From Calothrix sp. FI2-JRJ7 (GTDB lineage: Bacteria > Cyanobacteriota > Cyanobacteriia > Cyanobacteriales > Nostocaceae): 64,000 nucleotides of DNA. A program made the position numbers and the translations under genes. The notes under the pieces were generated by a model that was not told where the DNA came from, did no database searches, and was given only the letters and a program-made list of their open reading frames with translations. This document shows, one piece after another, positions 47,280-57,500 of the stretch; within the stretch, counting starts at the first letter, position 1, and each line of letters starts with the position of its first letter. The stretch spans positions 1-64,000 of the forward strand of contig JAHHGX010000078.1 of the NCBI GenBank assembly GCA_019359675.1. The letters are read 5' to 3'.

Positions 47280-47368
47280 TGTCTATACGTTTTTAAAGTC
47301 TAAGAATAGGTAGACTAAAAGCTGCTTTTCGACTTATTATTATTGATTGTGAGTTTTTCGATAAAACA

Positions 47369-47731
47369 ATGAACGCTCAAGAAATTATCCGCTCAATAGA
47401 AGCGGAGCAGCTAAAATCAGACTTGCCTGACATATACGTCGGCGATACAGTCAAAGTCGGTGTAAAAATCAAAGAAGGCGAAAAATTTCGCGTTCAGCCT
47501 TACGAAGGTGTAGTAATAGCCAAGCGTAATGGTGGCATTAACGAAACTATTACTGTCCGTCGTGTATTCCAAGGCATTGGTGTTGAACGAGTTTTCTTGC
47601 TTCATTCTCCCCGTATTGACAGCATTAAAATTATTCGTCGTGGTAAAGTTCGTCGTGCAAAACTTTACTATCTACGCGACCGTGTTGGTAAGGCAACCCG
47701 CATTAAACAGCGGTTTGACCGTTCTTTGTAA
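47369..47731 (+). CDS. rplS: 50S ribosomal protein L19
   Basis: The 120-residue protein is L19, with the signatures [36 protein letters not shown], and [22 protein letters not shown]. It lies just upstream of tRNA-Trp, secE and nusG, the usual cyanobacterial order. A GCGGC...GCCGC terminator lies about 30 bp after the stop. ATG at 47369. Confidence 0.97.
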   Translation: MNAQEIIRSIEAEQLKSDLPDIYVGDTVKVGVKIKEGEKFRVQPYEGVVIAKRNGGINETITVRRVFQGIGVERVFLLHSPRIDSIKIIRRGKVRRAKLYYLRDRVGKATRIKQRFDRSL

Positions 47732-47762
47732 ACAAACCACATCGGGGAAAATGTTTGTAATA

Positions 47763-47784
47763 GCGGCTTTTGCCGCTTAGTCTT
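47763..47784 (+). terminator. terminator after rplS
   Basis: GCGGC-TTTT-GCCGC followed by TTAGTCTTTT, downstream of rplS. Confidence 0.75.
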
Positions 47785-47890
47785 TTCCCAAGAGCAAAAT
47801 TTTTATTTTTTATAAAAATATTGCCTATTGCCCGCGTTGCGTTATAATGGTGAAAGTTCAGCGTTTGGGACTGAATTCAAGACATTACAA

Positions 47891-47963
47891 GCGCTCTTAG
47901 TTCAGTTGGTAGAACGCAGGTCTCCAAAACCTGATGTCGGGGGTTCAAGTCCTCCAGGGCGCG
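47891..47963 (+). tRNA. tRNA-Trp (CCA)
   Basis: 73 bases give a cloverleaf with acceptor GCGCTCT/AGGGCGC, a D arm with AGTTGGTAGA, anticodon loop TCTCCAAAA (anticodon CCA) and a T arm with GGTTCAAGTCC. The discriminator is G and CCA is not encoded. It lies upstream of secE, a placement common in bacteria. Confidence 0.96.
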
Positions 47964-48192
47964 CTCTCAATAGAAGGATTGCAACCCGAAAGATTTCAAA
48001 AATCTTGTAGTATTAACCACAAGACAAGAAAATTTCGGGTAGAATCTTATTAACTATTATTTACAGTTCTTGCTTCGAGTTGTTGAAATCAGGAGCTTGA
48101 TCTGTAAGTTGTTGACTGGATGTATGAATCTCGTTAAGAATTGATTATTCTTAGCGGCAGGCACTTTTGATAGTGAAAAGGGAGGTGAAACC

Positions 48193-48417
48193 GTGAGCAA
48201 GAAAAACGAAGCTGAAATAGCAGAAACTTCGGGTGGGTTCAGCGTCAACAAATTTGTTGAAGGAACTAAAGAAGAGTTCGAGAAAGTTGTTTGGCCCAGT
48301 CGCAAGCAAGTAATTAGTGAGTCAGCGGCTGTATTGTTAATGGTGACACTTTCAGCAGCGTTGATTTTTTTAGTTGATAAACTCTTTACGTGGGGCGCCC
48401 AACAGGTATTCGGATGA
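48193..48417 (+). CDS. secE: preprotein translocase subunit SecE
   Basis: The 74-residue protein has a charged N-terminus with FVEGTKEEFEKVVWPSRKQV, the SecE signature, and one membrane segment (about 46-66). It is the small essential subunit of the SecYEG channel. GTG start at 48193 with GGGAGGTGA upstream. Its TGA overlaps the nusG ATG by 2 bases (ATGA). Confidence 0.95.
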   Translation: MSKKNEAEIAETSGGFSVNKFVEGTKEEFEKVVWPSRKQVISESAAVLLMVTLSAALIFLVDKLFTWGAQQVFG

Positions 48418-49055
48418 CTTCTGTAACAGACTCTGGTTACAACGAACAAGCTTTGCACTCTGACGAAACCGGGCAAGATAATGCTTCCTCAAAGGTTTCT
48501 CGCTGGTATGCAGTGCAAGTAGCATCGGGTTGTGAAAAGCGTGTTAAAACAAACTTGGAGCAGCGCATTCAAACATTTGATGTAGCTGATAAAATACTTC
48601 AAGTGGAAATACCACACACACCCGCCGTCAAAATCCGTAAAGATGGTAGTCGCCATCAAACCGAAGAAAAAGTCTTCCCCGGTTATGTGCTGGTGAGGAT
48701 GATCATGAATGATGATGTCTGGCAGGTAGTACGCAACACCACCCATGTAATTAACTTCGTGGGGGCAGAGCAAAAACGCGGAACAGGTAAAAGTCGCGGT
48801 CACGTTAAACCCGTACCGTTGAGTAATTCTGAAGTCGAGCGAATCTTTAAGCAGACTACCGAACAGCAAGAAGTCGTCAAGATTGATATGACGACGGGTG
48901 ATAAGATAATTGTGCTTTCTGGTCCATTTAAAGATTTTGAAGGTGAGGTGATTGAAGTTAGCCCAGAGCGGAGTAAACTTAAAGCCTTACTATCAATATT
49001 TGGACGAGATACACCGGTCGAACTAGAATTCAATCAGGTAGAGAAACAGAGCTAA
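48414..49055 (+). CDS. nusG: transcription termination/antitermination factor NusG
   Basis: The 213-residue protein has the NGN domain (WYAVQVASGCEKRVKTNLEQ, KVFPGYVLVRM) and a C-terminal KOW domain (TTGDKIIVLSGPFKDFEGEV). It binds RNA polymerase and promotes elongation, or termination with Rho. The ATG at 48414 overlaps the secE stop, showing translational coupling; the N-terminal 35 residues before the NGN domain are variable, as in other cyanobacteria. rplK follows after 6 bp. Confidence 0.96.
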   Translation: MTSVTDSGYNEQALHSDETGQDNASSKVSRWYAVQVASGCEKRVKTNLEQRIQTFDVADKILQVEIPHTPAVKIRKDGSRHQTEEKVFPGYVLVRMIMNDDVWQVVRNTTHVINFVGAEQKRGTGKSRGHVKPVPLSNSEVERIFKQTTEQQEVVKIDMTTGDKIIVLSGPFKDFEGEVIEVSPERSKLKALLSIFGRDTPVELEFNQVEKQS

Positions 49056-49061
49056 AACAAA

Positions 49062-49487
49062 ATGGCGAAGAAAGTTGTAGCGGTTATTAAGTTGGCACTT
49101 AACGCAGGTAAAGCCAACCCAGCACCGCCTGTAGGTCCCGCGCTTGGTCAGCACGGTGTTAATATCATGATGTTCTGCAAAGAATATAATGCTAAAACAG
49201 CCGACCAAGCTGGGATGATTATTCCTGTAGAAATATCGGTATTTGAAGACCGGAGTTTTACATTCATCCTCAAAACTCCTCCAGCTTCGGTACTAATTAA
49301 AAAAGCGGCAAAAATCGAAACAGGGTCGAATGAACCGAATAAAAAGAAAGTTGGTTCAATTACGACAACCCAGTTACGTGAAATAGCCCAAACAAAAATG
49401 CCCGACTTGAATGCCAACGATATTGATGCAGCAATGAACATCATCGCTGGTACCGCAAGAAACATGGGTGTTACAGTTACAGATTAA
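49062..49487 (+). CDS. rplK: 50S ribosomal protein L11
   Basis: The 141-residue protein begins [24 protein letters not shown] and contains [13 protein letters not shown] and the C-terminal [16 protein letters not shown]. It binds 23S rRNA at the GTPase centre. It follows nusG by 6 bp in the conserved secE-nusG-rplK-rplA order. A short GAGTTATGAGTT repeat lies directly after the stop, between rplK and rplA. Confidence 0.97.
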   Translation: MAKKVVAVIKLALNAGKANPAPPVGPALGQHGVNIMMFCKEYNAKTADQAGMIIPVEISVFEDRSFTFILKTPPASVLIKKAAKIETGSNEPNKKKVGSITTTQLREIAQTKMPDLNANDIDAAMNIIAGTARNMGVTVTD

Positions 49488-49524
49488 AGAGTTATGAGTT
49501 GTGAATTATGAGTTATGAGTTATA
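49488..49524. repeat. STRR-type GAGTTAT repeats between rplK and rplA
   Basis: GAGTTATGAGTTGTGAATTATGAGTT and related heptamers follow the rplK stop. The rplA ribosome binding site lies further downstream. Confidence 0.65.
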
Positions 49525-49620
49525 AAACAACTCGCTCTCAAGTTCTAGCTCTGCTCCTAAAGTAAAAATTTTATCGGGGGAGAGGCTAATTGCTTCGTGT
49601 TGACCCCAGGAGACTAAAAA

Positions 49621-50334
49621 ATGGGAAAAAAAGTATCACGTCGAATGCAGGCTTTGCTTGCGAAAATAGAAGATAGAGATTATGCACCGCTAGATGCACT
49701 AGCTTTACTTAAGGAAACCGCAACAGCAAAATTTCCAGAAGCAGCAGAAGCTCATATTCGTTTAGGAATTGACCCAAAATATAGCGACCAGCAACTGCGA
49801 ACAACTGTTGCATTACCTAAAGGAACAGGTAATGAAGTTCGTGTAGCAGTAATCGCGCGAGGCGAAAAAGTAACAGAAGCTACTAACGCAGGCGCCGACA
49901 TTGTTGGTTCAGAAGAACTAATCGACGAAATCCAAAAAGGCATGATGGATTTCGACAAATTGATTGCAACACCCGATGTAATGCCACAAGTTGCAAAGCT
50001 TGGTAAATTACTTGGTCCAAGAGGGTTGATGCCTTCACCAAAAGGTGGTACTGTTACTTTTGATTTAGTCAGCGCAATTTCTGAATTCAAAGCTGGTAAA
50101 TTAGAATTCCGAGCAGACAGAACTGGTATTGTTCATGTTATGTTTGGTAAAGTGACATTTGCGCCTGACGATTTATTAATTAACTTAAAGGCGTTGCAAG
50201 AAACTATCGACCGTAACCGTCCAAGTGGCGCCAAAGGTCGTTACTGGCGAAGTATGTACGTTGCTTCAACAATGGGACCCAGTATCCGTATTGACATCAA
50301 CGCACTTCGTGACTTAAAAATGAACGAAGCCTAA
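49621..50334 (+). CDS. rplA: 50S ribosomal protein L1
   Basis: The 237-residue protein is L1, with [59 protein letters not shown] and [17 protein letters not shown]. It is the stalk L1 protein and a translational repressor of its own operon in many bacteria. The sequence AGGAGACTAAAAAATG at the start is repeated exactly before rplL. Confidence 0.97.
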   Translation: MGKKVSRRMQALLAKIEDRDYAPLDALALLKETATAKFPEAAEAHIRLGIDPKYSDQQLRTTVALPKGTGNEVRVAVIARGEKVTEATNAGADIVGSEELIDEIQKGMMDFDKLIATPDVMPQVAKLGKLLGPRGLMPSPKGGTVTFDLVSAISEFKAGKLEFRADRTGIVHVMFGKVTFAPDDLLINLKALQETIDRNRPSGAKGRYWRSMYVASTMGPSIRIDINALRDLKMNEA

Positions 50335-50336
50335 AG

Positions 50337-50412
50337 TAGAGACGTGATTAATCACGTCTGTACAGAGTTAGGAGTTATAACTTCAAACTTATAACTCAGC
50401 ACTCATAACTAA
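50337..50412. repeat. AGACGTGATTAATCACGTCT palindrome and STRR units after rplA
   Basis: A perfect palindrome AGACGTGATTAATCACGTCT (50340-50359) follows the rplA stop, then GAGTTAGGAGTTATAA and inverted ATAACTCAGCACTCATAACT. The former belongs to the GTAGAGACG family. They separate rplA from the L10 leader and may terminate part of the transcripts. Confidence 0.65.
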
Positions 50413-50650
50413 ATATAGTAGCCAGAGACAGCAGGTGCAAAATGCTTAATATCCTGCCGAGGTTTACGTCTTAGTATTTATAACTTGGTTTCACAGCTGG
50501 AAAAGTGTGAAATTAATTTTACTGGATGTAATACGATTTTAGAAATCGACCTTGATGTAAAACCCTGGCTCTTAGCAAGCTGGGGTTTATTGTTTTTAGC
50601 GCACTAATCTATTCATTGTCGGAGACAAATCTAAAATCCTCCAAGGGGGT
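50413..50650 (+). promoter_or_regulatory. L10 leader region with hairpin
   Basis: The 240-bp leader of rplJ contains GCCAGAGACAGCAGGTGC, followed by several pairing segments and a hairpin AAACCCTGGCT/AGCTGGGGTTT with a trailing TTTTTAG (50560-50599). The first motif and position fit the bacterial L10 leader, where L10(L12)4 binds its own mRNA to control rplJL translation. The hairpin with T run may attenuate transcription. Confidence 0.6.
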
Positions 50651-50658
50651 GAAGCGGA

Positions 50659-51225
50659 ATGGGAAGAACAGTTGAGGGTAAAAAAGAGATTGTCAGTGAA
50701 CTCAAACAAACTTTGGGTGAGTCAAGTTTGGCACTAGTAATTGATTATCAAGGACTAACAGTTGCTGAAATTACTGACTTACGGCGCAAATTACGTCCAA
50801 GTGGCACGATTTGCAAAGTAACAAAAAATACTCTAATGGGCATTGCCATTCAAGATGACGAAAAATGGCAACCACTATCAGAATTGCTCAAGGGTTCTAA
50901 TGCCTTTTTGCTGGTAAAAGAAGATTTTTCATCGGCAATTAAGGCATACCAAGAGTTTCAAAAAGCCACCAAGGATAAAACCACACTTCGTGGTGGTGTA
51001 ATGGAAGGCAAGCTGCTGAAAGAGGCAGATGTCAAAGCATTGGGAGATTTACCTTCCAAGGAACAACTTATCGCGCAAATTGCAGGCGCCATCAACGCAG
51101 TGGCTACCAAAATTGCCGTTGGTATCAACGAAGTACCAAGTTCGTTGGGACGTGCTTTGCAAGCTTACGCTGACAAGGACAAAGAAGGTGCCACCGAAGG
51201 CGCCGCAGAAACAGCTGCCGAGTAG
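50659..51225 (+). CDS. rplJ: 50S ribosomal protein L10
   Basis: The 188-residue protein is L10, base of the L7/L12 stalk, with [32 protein letters not shown] and [18 protein letters not shown]. Its C-terminal region ends in an Ala/Glu-rich tail. CAAGGGGGTGAAGCGGA precedes the ATG. rplL follows after 39 bp. Confidence 0.96.
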   Translation: MGRTVEGKKEIVSELKQTLGESSLALVIDYQGLTVAEITDLRRKLRPSGTICKVTKNTLMGIAIQDDEKWQPLSELLKGSNAFLLVKEDFSSAIKAYQEFQKATKDKTTLRGGVMEGKLLKEADVKALGDLPSKEQLIAQIAGAINAVATKIAVGINEVPSSLGRALQAYADKDKEGATEGAAETAAE

Positions 51226-51264
51226 GCATTATCAACAATTAACACATTATTAGGAGACTAAAAA

Positions 51265-51657
51265 ATGTCCGCTACAACTGATGAAATTTTAGATAAATTG
51301 AAAGGTCTTACACTTCTCGAAGCATCTGAACTCGTTAAGCAAATCGAAGAAGCTTTTGGAGTTAGCGCTGCTGCACCTGTTGGTGGCATGATGATGATGC
51401 CTGGTGTTGGTGCTGCTGCTGCTGCTGAACCAGTTGAAGAGCAGACCGAGTTCGACGCAATTCTTGACTCAGTACCTGCTGATAAGAAGATTGCAATTCT
51501 TAAGATTGTTCGTGAATTAACTGGTTTAGGCTTGAAAGAAGCTAAAGACTTAGTAGAAGCGGCGCCTAAAGCATTATTTGAAGGAGTTGCAAAAGATAAA
51601 GCTGAAGATGCTAAGAAGCGCGTCGAAGAAGCTGGTGGTAAAGTTACCGTCAAGTAA
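51265..51657 (+). CDS. rplL: 50S ribosomal protein L7/L12
   Basis: The 130-residue protein is L7/L12, with the N-terminal dimer part ([19 protein letters not shown]), an Ala-rich hinge, and the C-terminal domain [31 protein letters not shown]. It recruits translation factors to the ribosome. It is the last gene of the cluster before a strong terminator. Confidence 0.97.
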   Translation: MSATTDEILDKLKGLTLLEASELVKQIEEAFGVSAAAPVGGMMMMPGVGAAAAAEPVEEQTEFDAILDSVPADKKIAILKIVRELTGLGLKEAKDLVEAAPKALFEGVAKDKAEDAKKRVEEAGGKVTVK

Positions 51658-51725
51658 TTTCACTTTTACCTCAATGTTTTAGAAATCTGTGGATTTGTTG
51701 CTTCACCCTCATAAGTGAAGCTAAA

Positions 51726-51755
51726 CTAAGCCTGTTAAAAACAGGCTTTTTTTAT
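51726..51755 (+). terminator. terminator after rplL
   Basis: AAGCCTGTT-AAA-AACAGGCTT followed by seven Ts ends the secE-rplL cluster. Confidence 0.9.
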
Positions 51756-52349
51756 TTACAAACTTTCTTGCAGAGCAGTCTTGTGTCTTGTGGAGCGGGC
51801 ATCCCTGCCCGCCCCTACATCTGAAACTACATCTGGGACGGGCAAGAGAAAGCCCATCCCACAAGAGTTTTATTTATAGTAGCCCAACAAAAAGCTAGTA
51901 AGTTAATTTACAGATAGTGGGACAATTTTAATTCTATATATTTACCTTATTAGCCGCAGAGCGGCACAGAAAAGAAAGGAAGAGATATTTAAGATTGGCG
52001 CCTACCAAAATTAATCACATAAACCAATAGTGAAGCCAACGAATAATTTTTTATCTCATCAGAGTAATAAAAGAGAATTAATATCTTAATTTGGGAACGC
52101 CTGATTTAAAATAAAGAATATTTTTAAAATTTTAAATCTTAAATTTAAAAATTCAACTTTTGCCCAAACAGTATTCTAGCATTACTGATTTTCCATTAGA
52201 GAAGAAACCGAAAATTGAATTAATTCCTAAAACATTTAATGCACTAGAAAATATTTGATTAATTTTAGATTTTTTTTACACAAACTATAATTTTTGCTAG
52301 AACTGACTAGAACGACACTTATAAATCTGATTTTTAATACCAATCTTCA
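51756..52349. other. intergenic region after the ribosomal cluster
   Basis: About 590 bp, at first with a GAGCGGGCATCCCTGCCCGCCCC hairpin-forming string (51791-51813) and a TGGGACGGGC copy, then AT-rich DNA with no open frame of note. One GGCGCC site lies at 51998. I see no RNA gene. Confidence 0.5.
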
Positions 52350-52590
52350 TATGCTCAATCAAGAAAATTATACCGCTAAGACTAGTGAAAAGACTTACAT
52401 TGAACTGCGTTCGCAGGGTAAAGTTTTACAATTTGAACTCAATTTTACCACAGCATCTGTTTAAACTGATAATCATTGTGATAAAACGTTGGTAGTTATT
52501 TAGAAGCATCTACGTTTTGTCACATTACGATTCCTGAAGAAAAGTGGAATTATATCCTGAACTTCATTGACGAAGCGGCATTTTTTTAAA
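52350..52590 (+). pseudogene. possible decayed small gene
   Basis: An ATG at 52350 opens 37 codons (MLNQENYTAKTSEKTYIEL...). After its stop, another frame reads GSYLEASTFCHITIPEEKWNYILNFIDEAAFF to a stop at about 52590. The two parts could be one small frameshifted gene. No homology is recognised; chance is possible. Confidence 0.25.
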
Positions 52591-52612
52591 ATCTATTTGG
52601 CAAAGCTATTGT

Positions 52613-53227
52613 TTAAGCCTGAAAGATCTGTTCAGCAGTTAAATCTAATTCTGGAAACGCGCGCGATACAACCTTATCAGAACCTCGATAAGCGTTAACT
52701 TGGTAGTTTCCATTTTCATCAAGTAAATAAACAAACACGGTAGGAACTTTAGGATTACCTAAGTAGTTTCGACTTGCTAGTGCTAAATAATCTACAATCC
52801 AATACTCAGAAATCTCTAAACGTTTGTACTCGTCTAATTTATCAACATAGTCGTCTTCCCAATTAGTTGATACAACTTCTACTGCTATGAGTAAAGGGTC
52901 AAGTAATGTAGAATATGCTGCACGATTTGCTTCCCAAAGGGTTTTATCTACGACGCTAACATCTGGAAGGCGCCCTTGTTGAGTTCCATCTGCTGTTATT
53001 GTTCTAATTGTGATTCGATTTGAGATTCGGTAGTTTAAATTTAACCTTTCTGACTCTCTATCAAATTTTCGTTGAATAAAATCAGCAACGTCTTCGTGTT
53101 GCCTCGTTCCTAAAATCCTCAGAATTTCCCCATTTATTAGTTCATGACGTCCATCATCATCGGGTAGTTGTTCGATGAATTGCTCGAAAGTTAGCTTTTG
53201 ATTGATTTTGACGATGTTGGTAGTCAT
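52613..53227 (-). CDS. Uma2 family (DUF820) putative endonuclease
   Basis: The 204-residue protein belongs to the Uma2/DUF820 family, very common in cyanobacteria and related to the PD-(D/E)XK nuclease fold. Motifs are HELINGEILR, LPDVSVVDKTLWEANR, LLIAVEVVSTNWEDDYVDKLDEY and ISEYWIVD, holding the expected Asp, Glu and Lys-like residues. Function in vivo is unknown. I use the ATG at 53227, with GAGG upstream; a longer frame runs into the P450 gene. It lies 10 bp downstream of the P450, likely in the same operon. Confidence 0.85.
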   Translation of the reverse strand: MTTNIVKINQKLTFEQFIEQLPDDDGRHELINGEILRILGTRQHEDVADFIQRKFDRESERLNLNYRISNRITIRTITADGTQQGRLPDVSVVDKTLWEANRAAYSTLLDPLLIAVEVVSTNWEDDYVDKLDEYKRLEISEYWIVDYLALASRNYLGNPKVPTVFVYLLDENGNYQVNAYRGSDKVVSRAFPELDLTAEQIFQA

Positions 53228-53237
53228 CGCTGTATCC

Positions 53238-54551
53238 TCATCTGTTAACACTAAATCGAACTTTAAACCCGTCTTTTGGTCGTGTGGTTGGAACGCGCAC
53301 AACTTCTAAGCTTTGGTTTGGTAATATTTCCCAGTCGTAATTACGCAGTAGGTGCGCGGCAATTATTTTCATTTCCATTTTGGCAAATGCTATCCCGATA
53401 CAAACGCGGGGACCACCACCAAAACCAATTAAACTGAAGGGTCGTTTATTTTCTTTGCGCTGTGGGTTAAATCGTTCTGGGTCGAAGCGTTCGGGTTCTG
53501 GATAAATTTCTTGGATACGATGAGTTTGTAATATTGAGTAAAGTACTTGCCAACCTGCGGGTATGTGGTAGCCTTTAAATTCAAAGTCTTTTACTACACC
53601 GCGAAAACCTCCTCCAACAGGTGGGTACAAGCGTTCAACTTCGGATAAAACCTGTTCTAGATACGGCATTTGTCCGAGTTGGTCGAGATTTAATTCTCCC
53701 TGTTTTGCTAGTTGTAGTTGTTCGGAACTAGCACGCTGCTTGACTTCGGGGTGGCGAGCTAGTTCGATGCATAGCCAAGTTAACATTGAGGTTGTTGTTT
53801 CGTGTCCAGCAAAGAGTAATAGGACGGCTTGGGCAACGAGTTCTTGTTCGGTTAGACTATTACCATCTTCGTCTCTGGCTTGAATTAGTAAAGATAGTGC
53901 GTCTTTGGTAGGATTTTCTCGACGTTGGCGAACAACTGTAGTTAAATGTTCGAGTATTTGATTCCTTGCTGCTATGGCTTTTCCGTATTGGGTAAATGGT
54001 AATTTTAATGGGTTTATTGTTATTAAACCGTCTGTTAGTGTTGTAAATAGCTGACTTAGACGTATAGAATCTGTACCAGTTTTTGTACCTAATAATAGTT
54101 CGCTGGCAATATCAAAGGTTAGTTGTTTGAATTCTTCAAACCAAGTAAATTCATGTTTAGTTACCCATTTGTTTAGATAATTTTGGGTTATTTGCTCCAT
54201 TGTGGCGAAATAATCTGCTAGTGCTGGTCCGTGCATTGCTGGCATTATCAGGCGCCTTTTTTGCCGATGTTCTTCACCGTCCATTAAAAATAGTGATTCT
54301 CCTAGTAGTTCTTTGAAGTTATTGGGCCATCCTTGGCGCCAGGAGAAATGCTCTATGTGGCTGGAAAGTACGAATTCGACTGCTTCTGGCCCAACCATTA
54401 CTACTGTTGGTTTACCTATTAAGTTGGTTCGGAATATGGCGCCGTGTTGTTGGTAGCGTTTGGCGATGTAATTGGCATCGAAGACGAATGATAGGGTTTC
54501 TCCAAGTATTGGTAAACCGTTGCTGCCTGGTGGGAGTTGATTGGCGGTCAT
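53238..54551 (-). CDS. cytochrome P450, CYP120-like
   Basis: The 437-residue protein is a complete P450: I-helix AGHETTTSMLTW, K-helix EVER, PERF segment and heme loop FGGGPRVCIGIAFAKME with the Cys ligand. The N-terminus LPPGSNGLPILGETLSFV and ending RPKDGFKVRF resemble CYP120, known in cyanobacteria as a retinoic acid hydroxylase. No membrane anchor. I use the ATG at 54551. It starts 22 bp after the TPR-CHAT gene and ends 10 bp before the Uma2 gene, so the three probably form an operon. Its redox partner is not encoded nearby. Confidence 0.9.
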   Translation of the reverse strand: MTANQLPPGSNGLPILGETLSFVFDANYIAKRYQQHGAIFRTNLIGKPTVVMVGPEAVEFVLSSHIEHFSWRQGWPNNFKELLGESLFLMDGEEHRQKRRLIMPAMHGPALADYFATMEQITQNYLNKWVTKHEFTWFEEFKQLTFDIASELLLGTKTGTDSIRLSQLFTTLTDGLITINPLKLPFTQYGKAIAARNQILEHLTTVVRQRRENPTKDALSLLIQARDEDGNSLTEQELVAQAVLLLFAGHETTTSMLTWLCIELARHPEVKQRASSEQLQLAKQGELNLDQLGQMPYLEQVLSEVERLYPPVGGGFRGVVKDFEFKGYHIPAGWQVLYSILQTHRIQEIYPEPERFDPERFNPQRKENKRPFSLIGFGGGPRVCIGIAFAKMEMKIIAAHLLRNYDWEILPNQSLEVVRVPTTRPKDGFKVRFSVNR

Positions 54552-54572
54552 GATATGAAGCAATATTAATAA

Positions 54573-57500
54573 TTAGTCTAGGTTGCCATGAATTTTGAAG
54601 GCTGCCCAGTAGTAGGGATGGTTATAGAGTTTTTGGTTGGTTGGGATGGTGCTGAGTTTTTGGAGTTGTTCTGCGACTGGCGCCTGTATTTTAGTTCCTC
54701 CAAGGGGCGATTTTCGTAAGTTATCTTCGTACCATTTCTTTAATTCACCTGCGGTTAGTTCTTTTAACCATGCGGTTGCTTCGTTTAAAGCAGTAGGGGC
54801 AGGTTTTCCTAGTTTGAGTCTTCGATAAAATTCGGTCATTACAAGTGCATTAGCACTATTGTCAACCATCCATTGTGTTGTTAATACATGGTTAACACCT
54901 GCTTTCATTAGTTCGCTGACTATGCCCGCATATTCTGTGGTTATTGTTTGGTCTGTGGTGATTGTTGTTTGACCTGAAAGTGTTATTAATGAATAGTTAC
55001 AGAGAATTCGCGCATTAATTTCTTCTAACGAAAGCTTTTCTTCTTCTGCTAGTAATAGTTGTGATTGTTTGGAGTTGTTTGGGTTGTCGCTTGTGTAGCC
55101 TGCAAAATGCAGGATGCTATGGTTACTCAGTGCGTTGAGTACTTCTTGCTTTGTTGCTTTTGCTGCCTGAATTCGTTTGACTTGATTAAATAGATTGGTA
55201 ATACCTTCTGTTTGTATTTTTACTGATTCTAGTAATGGATAATTTTTAGTCGTTGGTGCCTCTATACTTAGTAATGATTGTGTTTCGACAGGTTGCGATG
55301 TTTGGTTTTTCAGTGCTAATGCTAGTTCGGCAGTTGGAAAATATGTGATTGTTTTGATGCTGGGTAGTAAGAATAGGGCATGAAGTGGATATTTAAATAA
55401 ATCGCGATGAGGTATTAATATTAACTTTGTAATGCCTTCGAGTTCTTGTTCGATGGCGCCAATACTTAAAATTTCACGAAGTTTGAGCAGTCGCGCTTGC
55501 ATGAAAGGCACCCAAGATTCGTCTGCATTCTGGTTCCATTCGGTTGCCCAGTCTTCAAATGCTGTTAAATTTACAATTACTTCGGGTACTGGTATTTCGT
55601 TCATTTCACCAATGTTCAACATTGGTGTAAATACAAGCATTGGTTCTGGATGGTTTGTTTTGATGATAAAGCTTCGTAAACCAGAAGGACTGATGTGCCA
55701 GTATATAATGGCTGTTGTGGAATTGACTAAATTTTGTATTGATTTGTAGCTGGGAGAATAGAAGTTGTCAACAAAACCAAATTGTTGCCAATTTAAACAA
55801 GCATTTTTACCAAATTCGGCTAGTTCTAAAGCTTGGAGTAGTTCACCTGATTGTACGGCAATATCTACTGCTAGTTGTCCGATACCAGCAAATTTTAATG
55901 CGAAATCTTTTTTGCTGTCATTGTCGCGCTGTGAGTCGTTTAAGGTATTTGATAATAAGGTCGCTGCATAAGTTTGAAATTGTTGTGCCTGTAAAGTATC
56001 ACCGAATCCTAGTAAAACTATAATGATGTTTTGTAAAACTTCTAAATGCAACGAGAGAAATTGTGTACTATTAACAGCCGATAATGCTTGATTATAAGCG
56101 TAAATAGCTTGTGACCAATCATCTGAAATGTAAGTGTAGCGCTTGCCTCTATCGTAGTAAGCATTACCAAGTGCTATATGTAATTTACACCAAACTTCGG
56201 GTTGAGTATCTTTATTTATGTAGTTAACAGCTACTGCATAAGTCGCTAATTTACCTTCCAAACCGCGCGCGTTTAATGCCGGATTTTCATTTGCAATTGA
56301 ACTATGCGAACTTAAGTAATAATCGAAATCCGCAGATTTTTCTACGGTATTCGCACGTGCTATCCATGCTTCAGTGCTGTCGCTTTGTAGTTGAATTGCG
56401 TAGTCGAATGATAAAATTGCGTCTTCATATTTTTCTGAAGCTGCTAGTAGTAAACCTCGGTTGTACCAAGCTGCAAATATATTTGGCTCTCTATCAACCG
56501 TTTGGTTATAGCATATAAGCGCTTGATATGAGTCTCCCAGTTGCTCCCAAGCGATGGCTTTGTTGAACCAAGCTAAATATACATTGGGGTTAATATCAAG
56601 CGCTTTATCCCATGATGCTATTGCTTGATGCCATTCTCCTAGACTTGCTTGAAGTACACCTCGGTCTATCCAAATTTCATAAAATTCTGGGTTGAGTGCA
56701 AGAGCATTATCATAAGACTCAACGGCATCTTCGTGTCGATTACATTTGTCGAGCGCTACTCCACGCAGGTACCAAAGTTCATAAGAGCCTGGTTGCGATT
56801 TTAGGGCTTTTTGATATGAAATAACCGCTTCTTCCCATTGCTCTAATTGTGCCATAGCTAACCCACGTTGATACCAGGCGGCTGAGTGTTGCGGTTGTAT
56901 TTCCACGGCTTCACTAAATGACGTGATAGCTTCGGAATATTGTTTGTTTTGCGACAGTGCAATTCCGCGATAATACCAATTTTCTGGATCCATTGGTTCG
57001 AGTTGTGTGGCACGGTCATAGCAGCTAATTGCTTCAGATATTTGCCAGAGTTTTAATAATGCTAATCCTTTACCTGCCCACGCATCGCCATAGTCTGATT
57101 TAATTTCAATCGCTTTATCAAATGACGCTATTGCTTCTGAGTATCTTTCAAGCTCACCTAAACTGGCGCCTCGATTAAACCAAGCTTTGTAATAATCGGG
57201 TTTAATGGCAATTGCATTTTCATAACTGACAATGGCTTGAGGCAAGTTTTTCAAGTGGAACAGGGCTAAACCTCTATTAAACCAGTATTCATAAGCATCA
57301 GGTGCCAAAGCAATTGCTTGGTCATACGAAAAAACAGCAGCTGATAAATTTCCGGCTTTAGTTTGCGCTAAAGCTTGATAGAACCATGCTTGTGCTTCTA
57401 GTTGCTTAGATGCTTGGTTGGGGATATCAACAAAAATTTGCGAGGTACTACCGGAAGAAAGTAACCCAGATGCTAACTGTTCAACTAAATTTGCACTTTG

